Positions 1 to 10,886 of a DNA stretch of 64,000 bases are shown in pieces. Positions within the stretch are counted from its first letter, which is position 1, and each line of letters begins with the position of its first letter. The position numbers were made by a program, and so were the translations under genes. Source of the DNA: Vibrio cincinnatiensis (lineage in GTDB: Bacteria > Pseudomonadota > Gammaproteobacteria > Enterobacterales > Vibrionaceae); NCBI RefSeq assembly GCF_022113815.1, contig NZ_SGOM01000004.1, forward strand, positions 124,001 to 188,000. The letters run 5' to 3'. The notes beneath the pieces are model-generated. The model worked only from the letters and a program-made list of their open reading frames with translations. It searched no databases and had not been told where the DNA came from.

Positions 1-1060
1 TACGGCTCGTGAGCAAATTGCTGATCTACTAAATGCCGATCCACGTGAAATAGTTTTCACATCAGGTGCAACGGAATCTGATAACTTAGCCATTAAAGGT
101 GCAGCGCACTTTTATGCTAAACAAGGTAAACACATCATTACCTGCAAAACTGAGCATAAGGCGGTACTTGATACCACTCGCCAGCTTGAGCGTGAAGGGT
201 TTGATGTCACTTACCTTGAGCCAGAAAGCAATGGTTTAATTGATTTGGCTAAGCTAGAAGCGGCCATGCGTGATGATACGGTACTGGTGTCGATTATGCA
301 TGTAAACAATGAGATTGGTGTGATTCAAGATATTGCTGCAATCGGTGAGTTATGCCGTTCACGAAAAATTATTTTCCATGTCGATGCGGCTCAGTCTGCA
401 GGTAAAATCGATATCGATGTGCAGAGCATGAAAGTCGATTTGATTTCATTATCAGCACATAAAATTTATGGCCCTAAAGGGATTGGCGCATTGTATATTC
501 GCCGTAAACCTCGTATTCGACTTGAAGCTCAAATGCATGGTGGTGGCCATGAACGTGGTTTCCGATCCGGAACTTTACCGACCCATCAAATTGTTGGAAT
601 GGGCGAAGCGTTCCGCATTGCAAAACAAGAAATGCAACAAGATTATGAACATGCTAAAAAGCTTCGTGAGCGACTACTTAATGGTGTGAAGGCGATGGAA
701 GCGGTAACCATTAATGGTGATCTTGAACAGCGAGTACCTCATAATCTTAATATCAGTTTTGCGTTTGTCGAAGGCGAATCATTGCTGATGGCATTGAAAG
801 ATCTAGCAGTATCATCTGGTAGTGCTTGTACTTCTGCTAGCCTAGAACCTTCCTACGTTTTACGTGCTTTGGGCTTAGATGATGAACTAGCACATAGCTC
901 TATTCGCTTCTCATTCGGTCGTTTTACGACGGAAGAAGAGATAGACTACGCGATCGAATTAATTCGTGTCGCGGTTAATAAATTACGCGACATGTCTCCT
1001 CTATGGGATATGTATAAAGAGGGAGTGGATTTAAACAGTGTTGAGTGGGCTCACCACTAA
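1..1060 (+). CDS. iscS: Cysteine desulfurase IscS (5' end outside window)
   Basis: PLP-dependent cysteine desulfurase that takes sulfur from cysteine and passes it as persulfide to IscU. The reading frame is open from base 2, well upstream of the first in-window ATG at 245. About 352 codons are visible against a usual 404, so roughly 50 N-terminal residues lie outside. The PLP-lysine motif [10 protein letters not shown] and the mobile-loop cysteine in [10 protein letters not shown] are both present. The C-terminus ends in the usual VEWAHH. It opens the isc operon in this window, 36 bp before iscU; iscR would be expected upstream. Confidence 0.98.
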   Translation, partial: TAREQIADLLNADPREIVFTSGATESDNLAIKGAAHFYAKQGKHIITCKTEHKAVLDTTRQLEREGFDVTYLEPESNGLIDLAKLEAAMRDDTVLVSIMHVNNEIGVIQDIAAIGELCRSRKIIFHVDAAQSAGKIDIDVQSMKVDLISLSAHKIYGPKGIGALYIRRKPRIRLEAQMHGGGHERGFRSGTLPTHQIVGMGEAFRIAKQEMQQDYEHAKKLRERLLNGVKAMEAVTINGDLEQRVPHNLNISFAFVEGESLLMALKDLAVSSGSACTSASLEPSYVLRALGLDDELAHSSIRFSFGRFTTEEEIDYAIELIRVAVNKLRDMSPLWDMYKEGVDLNSVEWAHH

Positions 1061-1096
1061 TAATTCCACCAGTATAGAGGATGAGAGGTAACTATC

Positions 1097-1480
1097 ATGG
1101 CATACAGCGAAAAAGTCATCGATCACTATGAGAACCCACGTAACGTTGGTTCTTTCGATAAAGAAGATCCTTCAGTAGGTAGTGGCATGGTTGGCGCACC
1201 CGCTTGTGGGGATGTTATGCGCCTACAAATCAAAGTGTCTCCTGAGGGCATTATTGAAGACGCAAAATTTAAAACTTACGGATGCGGCAGTGCTATCGCT
1301 TCTAGCTCTTTAGTCACTGAGTGGGTTAAGGGCAAATCCATTGATGAAGCGGCATCAATCAAAAACGCCGAAATCGCAGAAGAGTTAGAACTGCCACCTG
1401 TAAAAGTGCATTGTTCTATTTTAGCTGAAGATGCGATTAAAGCGGCCGTTGCCGATTATAAGAAAAAACACCAACAGTAA
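1097..1480 (+). CDS. iscU: Iron-sulfur cluster scaffold IscU
   Basis: Scaffold on which IscS-derived sulfur and iron are assembled into [2Fe-2S] clusters. The 127-residue length is normal. The three ligand cysteines are visible in [18 protein letters not shown] and KVHCSIL. The LPPVK loop recognised by HscA directly precedes the third one. The start ATG follows a GAGAGG ribosome-binding site. It lies between iscS and iscA. A weak hairpin without a good T-run follows the stop codon and may moderate read-through to iscA. Confidence 0.99.
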   Translation: MAYSEKVIDHYENPRNVGSFDKEDPSVGSGMVGAPACGDVMRLQIKVSPEGIIEDAKFKTYGCGSAIASSSLVTEWVKGKSIDEAASIKNAEIAEELELPPVKVHCSILAEDAIKAAVADYKKKHQQ

Positions 1481-1542
1481 TTTATTTTAGGGGCAGGGCT
1501 TCTGCTCCTACTCTTTCATTCATTGACAAGCAAGGTTGTAGT

Positions 1543-1866
1543 ATGGCCATAACGTTAACAGAAACCGCAGCAAACCGAGTTCAATCGTTTCTAGATAGCC
1601 GAGGCAAAGGGCTCGGTTTACGCTTAGGCGTGAAAACCACGGGATGCTCAGGTATGGCGTATGTGCTTGAATTTGTCGATGAATTAAATGAAGACGATCA
1701 AGTTTTTGAAGATCACGGTGTTAAAGTGATCATCGATGCGAAAAGTTTAGTTTATCTTGATGGTACTGAACTCGATTATAAAAAAGAAGGCTTGAACGAA
1801 GGCTTTGAATTCAACAACCCTAATGCAAAAAGTGAATGTGGTTGTGGAGAAAGCTTCAACGTTTAA
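1543..1866 (+). CDS. iscA: A-type iron-sulfur carrier IscA
   Basis: A-type carrier that receives or delivers Fe-S clusters or iron, working mainly in [4Fe-4S] maturation. It has 107 residues, the family norm. The conserved cysteines are seen in TTGCSGM and in the C-terminal SECGCGESF motif, giving the CGCG signature. It lies in the isc operon, 62 bp after iscU and about 110 bp before hscB. Confidence 0.98.
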   Translation: MAITLTETAANRVQSFLDSRGKGLGLRLGVKTTGCSGMAYVLEFVDELNEDDQVFEDHGVKVIIDAKSLVYLDGTELDYKKEGLNEGFEFNNPNAKSECGCGESFNV

Positions 1867-1977
1867 TGGTAGACACCGGTAGTTTACTCATCGATCAGTA
1901 ATAGGATGCTTATTGGACATTCGTGCTATTGGCATCCATTGATTTAGTATTAACGCCGGAAGAGGAACCAAAACATA

Positions 1978-2490
1978 ATGAATTACTTCGAATTATTTGG
2001 GCTACCAACTCAGTTTCAACTGGATGGTAGCCTTCTTTCTTCTCAGTTCCGTGAGTTGCAAAAACGTTTCCATCCGGATAATTTTGCAACCGCTTCTGAG
2101 CGCGATCGTCTTATGGCAGTGCAAAAAGCAACAGAGATTAACGACGCTTATCGAGTATTGAAAAATCCCGTTTCTCGTGCTGAATACCTATTAGTACAGC
2201 ACGACATCGCCTTAGCGGGAGAGCAGCAGACCTTGCAAGATCCGCTCTTTTTGATGGAACAAATGGAACTGAGAGAAGAGCTCGAATTATTGGCACAAGC
2301 TCCCGTTGAAGATGCGCTATGGGCTTTTGAAAACAAAGTCACACAATCTTATCAAATGCATTTACAACAGGTTGAGCATGAGCTGAATAGTAAACAGTGG
2401 CCTCTGGCTGCCGATACTGTTCGTAAATTAAAATTTATTGCCAAATTAAAAACTGAAATAGAACGAGTCGAAGAGAAACTACTCGGCTAA
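1978..2490 (+). CDS. hscB: Fe-S protein assembly co-chaperone HscB
   Basis: J-domain co-chaperone that binds IscU and stimulates the ATPase of HscA. The 170-residue protein has an N-terminal J domain (about residues 1-75) with the HPD triad in RFHPDNFAT. A C-terminal three-helix IscU-binding domain follows. The length and the KTEIERVEEKLL end match the family. It is 21 bp upstream of hscA, typical of the isc operon. Confidence 0.98.
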   Translation: MNYFELFGLPTQFQLDGSLLSSQFRELQKRFHPDNFATASERDRLMAVQKATEINDAYRVLKNPVSRAEYLLVQHDIALAGEQQTLQDPLFLMEQMELREELELLAQAPVEDALWAFENKVTQSYQMHLQQVEHELNSKQWPLAADTVRKLKFIAKLKTEIERVEEKLLG

Positions 2491-2511
2491 TTCAAATAAA
2501 AGGACCGATCC

Positions 2512-4365
2512 ATGGCATTACTTCAAATAGCAGAACCCGGTCAAAGTTCGGCCCCTCACCAGCATAAATTGGCCGCGGGGATCGACTTGGGGACAACCAA
2601 CTCTCTAGTGGCTTCTGTTCGAAGCGGCGTAGCTGTTCCTTTCGCTGATGAACAAGGTCGAAAAATTTTACCTTCGGTTGTGCATTACTCTCATGAACAG
2701 ACTTTGGTTGGCGATGTAGCGCGTGAGCACGCAGAGCATGATCCTGAGAACACCATCATTTCAGTTAAACGCCTGATTGGTCGTTCACTGCAAGATATTG
2801 AAACCCGCTACAACCAACTGCCTTATCATTTTAAACCTAGCGAGAAAGGGTTGCCCGTAATTCAAACCCCACAAGGGGATAAAAACCCAATCCAAGTCTC
2901 TGCCGAAATATTAAAAAAGCTGGCTGAGCGAGCACAGAATCATTTAGGTGGGGAACTGGCTGGGGTGGTGATTACGGTGCCAGCCTATTTTGATGATGCG
3001 CAGCGAGCGGGAACCAAAGATGCCGCTAATTTAGCCGGTTTGCATGTGTTGCGGTTATTGAACGAACCGACTGCGGCTGCGATTGCATATGGTCTTGATT
3101 CTGGTCAAGAGGGCGTCATTGTGGTTTATGACTTGGGGGGCGGAACCTTTGATATTTCGATTTTACGTTTATCAAAAGGGGTTTTTGAAGTGTTGGCGAC
3201 TGGCGGGGATTCCGCTTTGGGAGGGGATGACTTTGATCATCTGATTGCCGAATACTTACAAGCCGAAATCGGGTTGACAGGACAACTGAGCGCAGATAAA
3301 CGTCGAGCATTGCTGGATGTGGCAACACAAGCAAAAGAGGCGTTAACCGAGCAAAAAGAAACACAGATCGAGATTTTTGGTTGGCAAGGCAGCCTTACTC
3401 GCATCAAGCTGAACGAGCTTATTCAACCACTCATCCAAAAAACGCTTCTCTCTTGTCGTCGCGCACTGAAAGATGCACAGGTCAGTGCAGAAGAGGTTCT
3501 ACAAGTTGTCATGGTGGGTGGTTCAACCCGTACGCCATTAGTACGAGAACGGGTAGGTGAATTTTTTGGTCGAACGCCTTTAACGGAGATTAATCCCGAT
3601 GAAGTGGTTTCGATTGGTGCGGCGATTCAAGCGGACATTTTGGTGGGAAATAAGCCTGACTCCGAAATGTTGCTGTTGGATGTCATTCCGCTCTCATTAG
3701 GGATTGAAACCATGGGAGGGTTGGTGGAAAAGATCATTCCGCGTAACACCACGATTCCCGTTGCTCGTGCTCAAGAGTTTACCACGTTTAAAGATGGGCA
3801 AACCGCCATGAGCGTCCATGTGGTGCAGGGAGAGCGTGAACTGGTGGCTGACTGTCGTTCATTAGCTCGATTTTCATTGAAAGGCATTCCACCAATGGCG
3901 GCAGGGGCTGCTCATATTCGAGTGACGTATCAAGTCGATGCGGATGGTTTACTTTCTGTGACGGCGATGGAAAAAAGCACCGGCATTCAAGCTGAGATTC
4001 AAGTCAAGCCTTCTTATGGTTTGAGTGATAGCGAAGTTGCCGACATGCTGAAAGACTCGATGGCTTATGCCAAGCAAGATATGCAAACCCGAGCTTTAGT
4101 TGAGCAAAAAGTTGAAGCGGACCGCGTAATTGAAGGTTTGATTGCTGCGATGCAAGCAGATGGTGATGACCTTTTGACAGAGCAAGAACGCGCAACATTA
4201 TTATCCGCGATTGAGTCATTAATTGAACTTCGCAATGGTGATGATGCCGATGCCATAGAGCAAGGAATTAAAGAGACGGACAAAGCGAGCCAAGCGTTTG
4301 CTTCCCGTCGTATGGATAAATCCATTCGAGCGGCATTAGCAGGCCACTCTGTTGACGAAATTTGA
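2512..4365 (+). CDS. hscA: Fe-S protein assembly Hsp70 chaperone HscA
   Basis: Specialised Hsp70 that binds the LPPVK loop of IscU and drives cluster release under HscB control. The 617-residue protein has the ATPase domain motifs [12 protein letters not shown] near residue 25, [12 protein letters not shown] near 205 and [10 protein letters not shown] near 340. A substrate-binding domain and helical lid follow. The length agrees with the family (about 616). The stop codon lies 10 bp before the chosen fdx start. Confidence 0.98.
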   Translation: MALLQIAEPGQSSAPHQHKLAAGIDLGTTNSLVASVRSGVAVPFADEQGRKILPSVVHYSHEQTLVGDVAREHAEHDPENTIISVKRLIGRSLQDIETRYNQLPYHFKPSEKGLPVIQTPQGDKNPIQVSAEILKKLAERAQNHLGGELAGVVITVPAYFDDAQRAGTKDAANLAGLHVLRLLNEPTAAAIAYGLDSGQEGVIVVYDLGGGTFDISILRLSKGVFEVLATGGDSALGGDDFDHLIAEYLQAEIGLTGQLSADKRRALLDVATQAKEALTEQKETQIEIFGWQGSLTRIKLNELIQPLIQKTLLSCRRALKDAQVSAEEVLQVVMVGGSTRTPLVRERVGEFFGRTPLTEINPDEVVSIGAAIQADILVGNKPDSEMLLLDVIPLSLGIETMGGLVEKIIPRNTTIPVARAQEFTTFKDGQTAMSVHVVQGERELVADCRSLARFSLKGIPPMAAGAAHIRVTYQVDADGLLSVTAMEKSTGIQAEIQVKPSYGLSDSEVADMLKDSMAYAKQDMQTRALVEQKVEADRVIEGLIAAMQADGDDLLTEQERATLLSAIESLIELRNGDDADAIEQGIKETDKASQAFASRRMDKSIRAALAGHSVDEI

Positions 4366-4375
4366 GAGAGAAAAT

Positions 4376-4714
4376 ATGCCGAAAATTATCGTATTACCTC
4401 ATGATACTTTATGCCCTGAAGGGGCTGTTTTAGAGGCAAATAGCGGTGAAAGTGTGCTTGATGTTGCCTTGAAAAATGGCATTCATATTGAGCATGCTTG
4501 TGAAAAGTCTTGTGCGTGCACAACGTGTCATGTGGTTATTCGTGAAGGATTTGATTCTTTAGATGAGAGTGATGAACTCGAAGACGATATGCTAGATAAA
4601 GCTTGGGGATTAGAGCCTGAATCTCGTTTGAGCTGCCAAGCAAAAGTGGCAGATGACGATCTGGTGATTGAAATTCCTAAATATTCGCTTAATCACGCGA
4701 AAGAAGATCATTAA
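4376..4714 (+). CDS. fdx: Isc-system [2Fe-2S] ferredoxin
   Basis: Adrenodoxin-type ferredoxin that donates electrons during cluster assembly. The start chosen is the ATG at 4376, giving MPKIIVLPH and 112 residues. It follows a GAGAGAG ribosome-binding site and matches the family N-terminus. An in-frame start at 4352 would overlap hscA and add eight unconserved residues. Ligand cysteines are C42, C48 and C51 in [11 protein letters not shown], plus C87 in SRLSCQAK. C46 is an extra, non-ligand cysteine. An acidic helix (DESDELEDD) precedes the last ligand. Confidence 0.97.
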   Translation: MPKIIVLPHDTLCPEGAVLEANSGESVLDVALKNGIHIEHACEKSCACTTCHVVIREGFDSLDESDELEDDMLDKAWGLEPESRLSCQAKVADDDLVIEIPKYSLNHAKEDH

Positions 4715-4773
4715 TTTATGTTCAGCCCCTCATTTTTTATCGAAAGGGGATGAATTACACTAGGGAGCTTGTT

Positions 4774-4968
4774 ATGAAATGGACAGACTCACGGGATATC
4801 GCCATTGAATTGTGCGAACAATATCCTGAAGTAGATCCTCAAAATGTACGTTTTACCGATCTACACCAATGGATTTTGGATTTAGAAGATTTTGATGATG
4901 AGCCTAACCGCTCAAATGAAAAGATTCTTGAAGCCATCATCTTGTGTTGGATGGATGAGAGAGATTAA
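4774..4968 (+). CDS. iscX: Fe-S assembly regulatory protein IscX
   Basis: Small acidic partner of IscS, thought to modulate sulfur transfer or act as an iron-dependent regulator. The 64-residue form starting MKWTDSRD at 4774 fits the family, with GGGAG six bases upstream. An earlier in-frame ATG at 4750 would add eight unconserved residues. The conserved RFTDLHQWI and DLEDFDDEP segments are present. It is the last isc gene, followed by a terminator at about 5006. Confidence 0.96.
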   Translation: MKWTDSRDIAIELCEQYPEVDPQNVRFTDLHQWILDLEDFDDEPNRSNEKILEAIILCWMDERD

Positions 4969-5005
4969 CATTCCCGCTCAAAATTTGAGTTGAGTGACCA
5001 TATTA

Positions 5006-5034
5006 AAAAGCGGGCCTGATGGTCCGTTTTTTTA
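5006..5034 (+). terminator. Rho-independent terminator of the isc operon
   Basis: A GC-rich stem, CGGGCC paired with GGTCCG around a TGAT loop, is followed by seven T residues. It lies 40 bp after iscX and separates isc from pepB. Confidence 0.85.
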
Positions 5035-5177
5035 TCAACTCGCCATGTTTATTAAAGAAAAAGCTACATTCGAATGTGAATGATTTGATATGGTCGATAA
5101 CACTTCCCATCGGTTAGCTCAAGAAAGAGCATTGAGAGACCTAGGGATAACACCATATAGAAAGACAAGGAGAAACC

Positions 5178-6470
5178 ATGTCTACACCAATGTTGGTATT
5201 GATTAGTTTAGAACCCGCCCAGCCTCAGTGGGGAGAAAAGGCGTTGATTTCATTTTCCGAGCAAGGGGCGGTGATCCACCTTACTGCTGCGGATGATTTA
5301 GATACCATTCAACGTGCGGCACGTAAATTTGATAGCCAAGGGTTACGTCACTTATTTTTACAAGGTGAGGGATGGACGCTTGAAACCATTTGGGCATTTT
5401 ATCAAGGTTATCGTGATCCTAAGAAAAAGAATTCGTTGGAATGGAATGCCTTAGAAAACGCGGCGCAAACAGAGCTTGAAGCTCGGATAAAAGTTGCAGA
5501 TTGGACTCGTGACATCATTAACAAAAGTGCAGAAGAAGTCGCTCCTCGTCAACTGGCGACGATGGCCGCGGAGTTTATCAAATCATTAGCGCCTGAGCAG
5601 GTATCTTATCGTATTGTTAAAGATAAAGATTTGTTAACAGAAGGCTGGGAAGGTATTTTTGCCGTCGGTCGTGGTTCTGAACGAACTTCTGCAATGTTAC
5701 AGTTGGACTTCAACCCTACGGGTGATGAGAATGCTCCTGTTTTTGCTTGCCTTGTCGGTAAAGGCATCACGTTTGACTCGGGTGGTTACAGCTTGAAGCC
5801 TTCAAACTTCATGTCTGCGATGAAAGCCGATATGGGGGGAGCAGGGACGATCACGGGCGCGCTTGGGCTAGCGATCATGCGAGGCTTAAATCAACGAATT
5901 AAGCTTATCTTATGCTGTGCTGAAAATATGGTATCGGGTCGTGCACTTAAATTAGGCGATGTGATTACGTATAAAAATGGGAAAACGGTCGAAATCATGA
6001 ATACCGATGCCGAAGGGCGATTGGTTTTGGCGGATGGACTCATTTATGCTTCAGAGCAAAACCCTACGTTGATCATTGACTGCGCTACGCTTACTGGAGC
6101 TGCAAAAAATGCCTTAGGCAATGATTACCACGCAATGCTCAGTTTTGATGAATCATTATCTTATCAAGCTCTCAATGCTGCTAAGGATGAGCATGAAGGT
6201 TTGTGGCCTCTGCCTTTAGCGGAGTTTCACCGAGAGATGTTACCCTCAAACTTTGCTGATTTATCCAATATCTCATCTGGTGATTATTCTCCAGGCGCAA
6301 GTACGGCAGCGGCATTTTTGTCTTATTTTGTCGAAAATTACCAACAAGGTTGGCTACATTTTGACTGTGCGGGAACCTACCGTAAATCTGCCAGTGATAA
6401 ATGGGCTGCGGGCGCAACCGCGATGGGCGTAAAAACGCTCGCTCGTATTTTGTTAGAACAAGCGAAATAA
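5178..6470 (+). CDS. pepB: Aminopeptidase B (M17 family)
   Basis: Cytosolic M17 leucyl-aminopeptidase family enzyme that removes N-terminal residues from peptides using two metal ions. The 430-residue length matches PepB. The metal-binding and catalytic segments [24 protein letters not shown] and the [13 protein letters not shown] signature are all present. AAGGAG lies seven bases before the ATG. The position between iscX and ndk is as in other enterics and vibrios. An inverted repeat with GAGGAGC and GCTCCTC arms lies between its stop and ndk. Confidence 0.97.
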   Translation: MSTPMLVLISLEPAQPQWGEKALISFSEQGAVIHLTAADDLDTIQRAARKFDSQGLRHLFLQGEGWTLETIWAFYQGYRDPKKKNSLEWNALENAAQTELEARIKVADWTRDIINKSAEEVAPRQLATMAAEFIKSLAPEQVSYRIVKDKDLLTEGWEGIFAVGRGSERTSAMLQLDFNPTGDENAPVFACLVGKGITFDSGGYSLKPSNFMSAMKADMGGAGTITGALGLAIMRGLNQRIKLILCCAENMVSGRALKLGDVITYKNGKTVEIMNTDAEGRLVLADGLIYASEQNPTLIIDCATLTGAAKNALGNDYHAMLSFDESLSYQALNAAKDEHEGLWPLPLAEFHREMLPSNFADLSNISSGDYSPGASTAAAFLSYFVENYQQGWLHFDCAGTYRKSASDKWAAGATAMGVKTLARILLEQAK

Positions 6471-6554
6471 TCAAGGAATCCTCGCTGAATTACTGAGGAT
6501 AGAGGAGCTGAAGCAAAAGGCTCCTCACGAATAAAATAAATAGAAGGACATCTA

Positions 6555-6989
6555 ATGGCTCTTGAAAGAACATTTTCTATAATCAAGCCTGACGCAGTGA
6601 AACGTAATTTAATTGGTGAAATTTATCACCGTATTGAGCAAGCGGGGTTGCGTATTATTGCGGCAAAAATGCTCCAGTTAACGGAAGAACAGGCCAGTGG
6701 CTTTTATGCTGAGCATGAAGGTAAAGCCTTTTTCCCAGCATTACGAGCTTGTATGACCTCCGGTCCGATTATGGTCCAAGTACTTGAGGGGGAGAATGCG
6801 ATTGCTCGTTACCGTGAATTAATGGGGAAAACGAATCCGGAAGAAGCTGCATGTGGAACACTGCGTGCTGATTATGCCTTGAATATGCGTTATAACTCTG
6901 TACATGGGAGTGATAGCTCAGAATCAGCAGCACGTGAAATAGAGTTTTTCTTTCCTGAAAGTGAAATTTGCCCACGAACAGAAGCATGA
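6555..6989 (+). CDS. ndk: Nucleoside diphosphate kinase
   Basis: Transfers the gamma-phosphate between nucleoside triphosphates and diphosphates through a phospho-histidine. The 144-residue length is standard. The active-site histidine is in NSVHGSDS. The N-terminal [15 protein letters not shown] and the FFPESEI end are conserved. AAGGA precedes the start by eight bases. A strong terminator follows at 7014. Confidence 0.98.
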   Translation: MALERTFSIIKPDAVKRNLIGEIYHRIEQAGLRIIAAKMLQLTEEQASGFYAEHEGKAFFPALRACMTSGPIMVQVLEGENAIARYRELMGKTNPEEAACGTLRADYALNMRYNSVHGSDSSESAAREIEFFFPESEICPRTEA

Positions 6990-7013
6990 TTTACATCACT
7001 GCTCGTTCAATCG

Positions 7014-7042
7014 AAAGCTCTCATCAGTATTGAGAGCTTTTT
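7014..7042 (+). terminator. Rho-independent terminator after ndk
   Basis: Perfect 9-bp arms (AAGCTCTCA and TGAGAGCTT) around a 7-base loop end in a T-run. Confidence 0.9.
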
Positions 7043-7225
7043 GATTAAGGTTTAACGTTTTTATTTACAACGCGATAAAAATAACAGCCATAATTATTGT
7101 GGGTGTTTTTTAATCAATAACTTGTTCACAACCCAGTAATCGCAAGGTTTTTCGACTCTTGTCGCCGCTGCATAAAGGCTGTACAATTCGCGCCCTTAAT
7201 TCCCGTTCCATCGCTGAGAGGCCAC

Positions 7226-8347
7226 ATGACCATTGAAAAAGTCAATCTACTCGATTTTGATCGTAAAGGCTTACGTACCTACTTTGCCGAAGAGTTAGGT
7301 GAAAAAGCATTTCGTGCCGATCAAGTCATGAAGTGGATCTATCATTTTGGTTGTGATGACTTCGAAAAAATGACCAATATCAACAAGCAATTGCGTGAAA
7401 AACTGCAAGCGCATTGTGAAATACGTGCTCCCTACGTTTCTCAGGCGCAGCATTCCAGCGATGGAACCATTAAGTGGGCTATGCGTGTGGGAGATCAGGA
7501 TGTTGAAACCGTGTATATTCCTGAGGAAGATCGTGCGACTTTGTGCGTTTCATCCCAAGTGGGGTGTGCTTTGGAGTGTAAGTTTTGCTCAACCGCTCAG
7601 CAAGGTTTTAACCGAAATCTTCGCGTGTCTGAAATCATTGGTCAGGTTTGGCGTGCTGCTCGTGAAATCGGTTTAGAAAAAGAAACGGGTCGCCGTCCTA
7701 TCACGAATGTAGTAATGATGGGAATGGGAGAACCCTTGCTGAACATGAAAAACCTCATTCCAGCTTTGGAAATTATGTTAGATGATTTAGGGTTTGGGTT
7801 ATCAAAACGCCGTGTCACAGTATCAACCTCAGGTGTTGTCTCTGGGCTGGATCAAATGACGGGACAAATCGATGTAGCCTTAGCCATTTCTCTACATGCT
7901 CCAAATGATAAACTGCGCAGCGAAATCATGCCGATTAATGATCGGTGGGATATTCAAGGCTTTTTAGCTTCTGTTCGGCGCTATATTGCTTCATCTAATG
8001 CGAATAGAGGCAAAGTAACCGTAGAATATGTTCTGCTTGATCATATTAATGATGGTACTGAACATGCGCATGAGCTGGCGCAGTTGATGAAAGAGACACC
8101 TTGTAAGATCAACTTGATTCCGTTTAACCCTTATCCTGGTTCTCCTTATAAAAAGCCGAGTAACTCAAGAATTGATCGTTTCCAAAAAACCTTAATGCAG
8201 TATGAGCATACGGTGACCGTTCGTAAAACGAGAGGTGATGATATTGATGCTGCTTGTGGTCAGTTGGTGGGCGATGTTATTGATCGAACCAAGCGGACGA
8301 AGTTAAAAGGGCAGGAAGAACAGCAGATCCCAATCAAAGCGATTTAA
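7226..8347 (+). CDS. rlmN: Dual-specificity 23S rRNA/tRNA adenine C2-methyltransferase RlmN
   Basis: Radical-SAM enzyme that methylates A2503 of 23S rRNA and A37 of some tRNAs. The 373-residue length is normal. The CxxxCxxC cluster motif is seen in [12 protein letters not shown]. The GMGEPLLN motif, the second conserved cysteine in [15 protein letters not shown] and the resolving cysteine in DIDAACGQL are present. It is followed by a terminator and then an unusual 480-bp gap before rodZ. Confidence 0.98.
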   Translation: MTIEKVNLLDFDRKGLRTYFAEELGEKAFRADQVMKWIYHFGCDDFEKMTNINKQLREKLQAHCEIRAPYVSQAQHSSDGTIKWAMRVGDQDVETVYIPEEDRATLCVSSQVGCALECKFCSTAQQGFNRNLRVSEIIGQVWRAAREIGLEKETGRRPITNVVMMGMGEPLLNMKNLIPALEIMLDDLGFGLSKRRVTVSTSGVVSGLDQMTGQIDVALAISLHAPNDKLRSEIMPINDRWDIQGFLASVRRYIASSNANRGKVTVEYVLLDHINDGTEHAHELAQLMKETPCKINLIPFNPYPGSPYKKPSNSRIDRFQKTLMQYEHTVTVRKTRGDDIDAACGQLVGDVIDRTKRTKLKGQEEQQIPIKAI

Positions 8348-8356
8348 TGGGTTACA

Positions 8357-8382
8357 AAGGCAGACATGGTTCTGCCTTTTTG
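8357..8382 (+). terminator. Rho-independent terminator after rlmN
   Basis: AGGCAGA and TCTGCCT arms around CATGGT are followed by T residues, 10 bp after the rlmN stop. Confidence 0.9.
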
Positions 8383-8828
8383 TATTGATATCATTTCAAT
8401 CACCTCAGGTATTTATCTAGAGGCATTGCTCGCTTATTTTGAGATCAACTCAACTATTGCAGCGTTTTTTGTTACTTTTTTATGTCAAATTAACGAAAAA
8501 TATTGACCTAGTTGTAATTTCTTTTCCAAATCAATGTTGTTTAGCGCTTAATATCCATTAGAATGATTTCTAACACTGCGTTCGAGTTTAGTATCGAATA
8601 GAATACACACGATATCCCAATAGCTTGAGTGTTAGGGAATGGTACATTGACCCCACAGATTAAACGTGTGGAAGATAGCCTTGATTAAAGCCATTTCTTT
8701 CAAGCGAAAAGGATAACTATATTTTCCCTGTTGAAGTCACCGTTGCTTAGAGCGACTAACAATAAATATAAAAATCCAAAGCCAAAGGCATGTGACTTGA
8801 GCAAGAACACAAGAGATTAATACAGCGG
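8383..8828. other. Non-coding gap where pilF/pilW is expected
   Basis: About 445 bp with no supportable gene on either strand. In Vibrio cholerae, from memory, the type IV pilus lipoprotein gene pilF (pilW) lies here between rlmN and rodZ. No TPR-like coding remnant was recognised. The stretch is AT-rich and probably contains the rodZ promoter. A TTGACC hexamer at about 8503 is a possible -35, but no convincing -10 at the right distance was found. Confidence 0.5.
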
Positions 8829-9728
8829 ATGAACACTGAACAAGACAACATCACCGAGAATACGCCGACAGTACAACCTGGAACCATACTTAAACAAAAA
8901 CGTGAAGCATTAGGGTTGAGCCAAAAACAAGTGGCAGATCGTTTACGTTTACGAGTCGCTATTATTTGTAATATAGAAGATAACCAATTTGATTCTGATT
9001 TGGTCGCTACCTTTATTCGCGGTTATTTACGTTCCTATGCTAAAGCCGTTGGCCTGTCTGAAAACGAGATTATTGAAGCTTATGAAGCTAATTGTGCGGC
9101 TGAGCCTCAAGAGCAAAAAATGCAGAGCTTTTCTCGTAAAACCAAACGAGCAAAGCATGATAATCGTATTATGACGATTACTTGGATTATTGTATTGGTT
9201 ATTATGGGTATGTCTTCATTGTGGTGGTGGCAAAATAATCAACAAGACAGCTTATTACCAAGCCCCCCCCCACCAGTGAGCACGAATGAAGAGGTTGCCT
9301 CATCGCCAAGCCCCGAAGGGGCCTCTGAATTTGTGACGGTGAGTGAATTAACTCAAGCCCAAGATCAAGATGCCACGATCACCGAAAGTGAATCAGAAAT
9401 GGAGTCTATTTCTGTTAATGCTAATGACCGTGAAGCTGCGCACCCTGCTGAGAGCAATGAAACACCAGTGGTTGCTGTAGAAGCGACCCCCAATCATCAA
9501 TTAAGCCTGACATTTTCTTCAGATTGTTGGATTCAAGTAAAAGATGCTACGGGTAAAACATTATCTACTGGGATAAAGAAAGCGGGTCAGACCGTCAATT
9601 TACAAGGGGAAACCCCCTTACAAGTTATTCTTGGTGCGCCAGAAGGCGTTTCCGTCACATTTGCGAGTGAACCTGTCGACCTTTCTGGGTATACTTCAGG
9701 CAAAGTAGCTAGATTCACCTTACCTTAG
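8829..9728 (+). CDS. rodZ: Cytoskeletal/cell-shape protein RodZ
   Basis: Bitopic inner-membrane protein linking MreB to the elongation machinery. It has 299 residues. The N-terminal HTH domain (about 15-85) contains [20 protein letters not shown] basic stretch is followed by one membrane segment (about 117-135, [18 protein letters not shown]). A low-complexity Pro/Ser/Glu-rich periplasmic linker leads to the C-terminal beta domain. It is slightly shorter than the E. coli protein. Its stop is 8 bp before ispG. Confidence 0.95.
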   Translation: MNTEQDNITENTPTVQPGTILKQKREALGLSQKQVADRLRLRVAIICNIEDNQFDSDLVATFIRGYLRSYAKAVGLSENEIIEAYEANCAAEPQEQKMQSFSRKTKRAKHDNRIMTITWIIVLVIMGMSSLWWWQNNQQDSLLPSPPPPVSTNEEVASSPSPEGASEFVTVSELTQAQDQDATITESESEMESISVNANDREAAHPAESNETPVVAVEATPNHQLSLTFSSDCWIQVKDATGKTLSTGIKKAGQTVNLQGETPLQVILGAPEGVSVTFASEPVDLSGYTSGKVARFTLP

Positions 9729-9736
9729 ACAATATT

Positions 9737-10861
9737 ATGCAATACGAGTCTCCTATCAAACGTCGCCCATCGACACGTATTTATGTGGGTGATGTACCTA
9801 TTGGTGATGGTGCACCCATCGCCGTACAATCTATGACCAACACCCGAACAACGGATGTGATCGCTACGGTTGCTCAGATCAAAGCGTTGGAAAAAGTGGG
9901 AGCCGATATTGTACGGGTTTCCGTTCCAACCATGGATGCTGCCGAAGCATTTAGACAAATTAAGCAGCAAGTCTCGGTGCCTTTGGTCGCTGACATTCAT
10001 TTCGATTATCGTATTGCGTTAAAAGTCGCAGAGTACGGTGTTGATTGTCTGCGCATTAACCCCGGCAATATTGGTAATGAAGAACGTATTCGCTCGGTGG
10101 TTGATTGTGCTCGCGATAAAGGTATCCCCATTCGCATTGGTGTGAATGGGGGATCGCTGGAAAAAGAAATTCAGATCAAATATGGCGAACCGACACCTGA
10201 AGCACTGGTGGAGTCGGCAATGCGTCATGTGGATATTCTTGACCGCCTTAATTTCGATCAATTCAAAGTCAGTGTTAAAGCCTCAGACGTATTCCTTGCG
10301 GTAGACTCCTATCGATTACTTGCTAAAAAAATCGATCAACCTCTCCATTTAGGTATTACTGAAGCCGGTGGTGCGCGTGCCGGTTCGGTGAAGTCAGCGG
10401 TTGGTTTAGGGATGTTACTCGCGGAGGGGATTGGCGACACGCTACGCATTTCTTTAGCGGCGAACCCCGTTGAAGAGATCAAAGTTGGGTTTGATATCCT
10501 TAAATCTTTGCGTATCCGTTCCCGAGGTATTAACTTCATTGCTTGTCCTAGTTGTTCTCGTCAAGAATTTGATGTGATTGGCACCGTCAATGCGCTGGAA
10601 CAGCGATTAGAAGATATTTTGACGCCAATGGATGTCTCCATTATTGGTTGTGTAGTGAATGGTCCTGGAGAAGCTGAAGTTTCGCATCTTGGGCTGGCAG
10701 GCAGTAATAAGAAAAGTGCTTTTTATGAAGATGGCGTGCGTCAGAAAGAGCGTTTTGATAACGATGATCTCGTTGCTCGACTTGAAGCCAAAATTCGCGC
10801 CAAAGCCGCTCAATTAGATGCAAAAAATCGCATTGATATTCAGCAACTCGAACAAGATTAA
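9737..10861 (+). CDS. ispG: 4-hydroxy-3-methylbut-2-enyl diphosphate synthase IspG (GcpE)
   Basis: [4Fe-4S] enzyme of the MEP isoprenoid pathway, converting MEcPP to HMBPP. The 374 residues are full length. The cluster cysteines lie in [13 protein letters not shown] and [10 protein letters not shown], and the N-terminal [13 protein letters not shown]-type barrel motif is seen as [16 protein letters not shown]. Dependence on an Fe-S cluster links it functionally to the isc genes upstream. It lies between rodZ and hisS, probably in one operon. Confidence 0.98.
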   Translation: MQYESPIKRRPSTRIYVGDVPIGDGAPIAVQSMTNTRTTDVIATVAQIKALEKVGADIVRVSVPTMDAAEAFRQIKQQVSVPLVADIHFDYRIALKVAEYGVDCLRINPGNIGNEERIRSVVDCARDKGIPIRIGVNGGSLEKEIQIKYGEPTPEALVESAMRHVDILDRLNFDQFKVSVKASDVFLAVDSYRLLAKKIDQPLHLGITEAGGARAGSVKSAVGLGMLLAEGIGDTLRISLAANPVEEIKVGFDILKSLRIRSRGINFIACPSCSRQEFDVIGTVNALEQRLEDILTPMDVSIIGCVVNGPGEAEVSHLGLAGSNKKSAFYEDGVRQKERFDNDDLVARLEAKIRAKAAQLDAKNRIDIQQLEQD

Positions 10862-10886
10862 TCTCAACGATATTACGGTAAGTACT

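Noticed and set aside
1481-1520. Terminator between iscU and iscA
   Set aside because: The GGGGCAG/CTGCTCC hairpin has no proper T-run, and operon continuity is expected.
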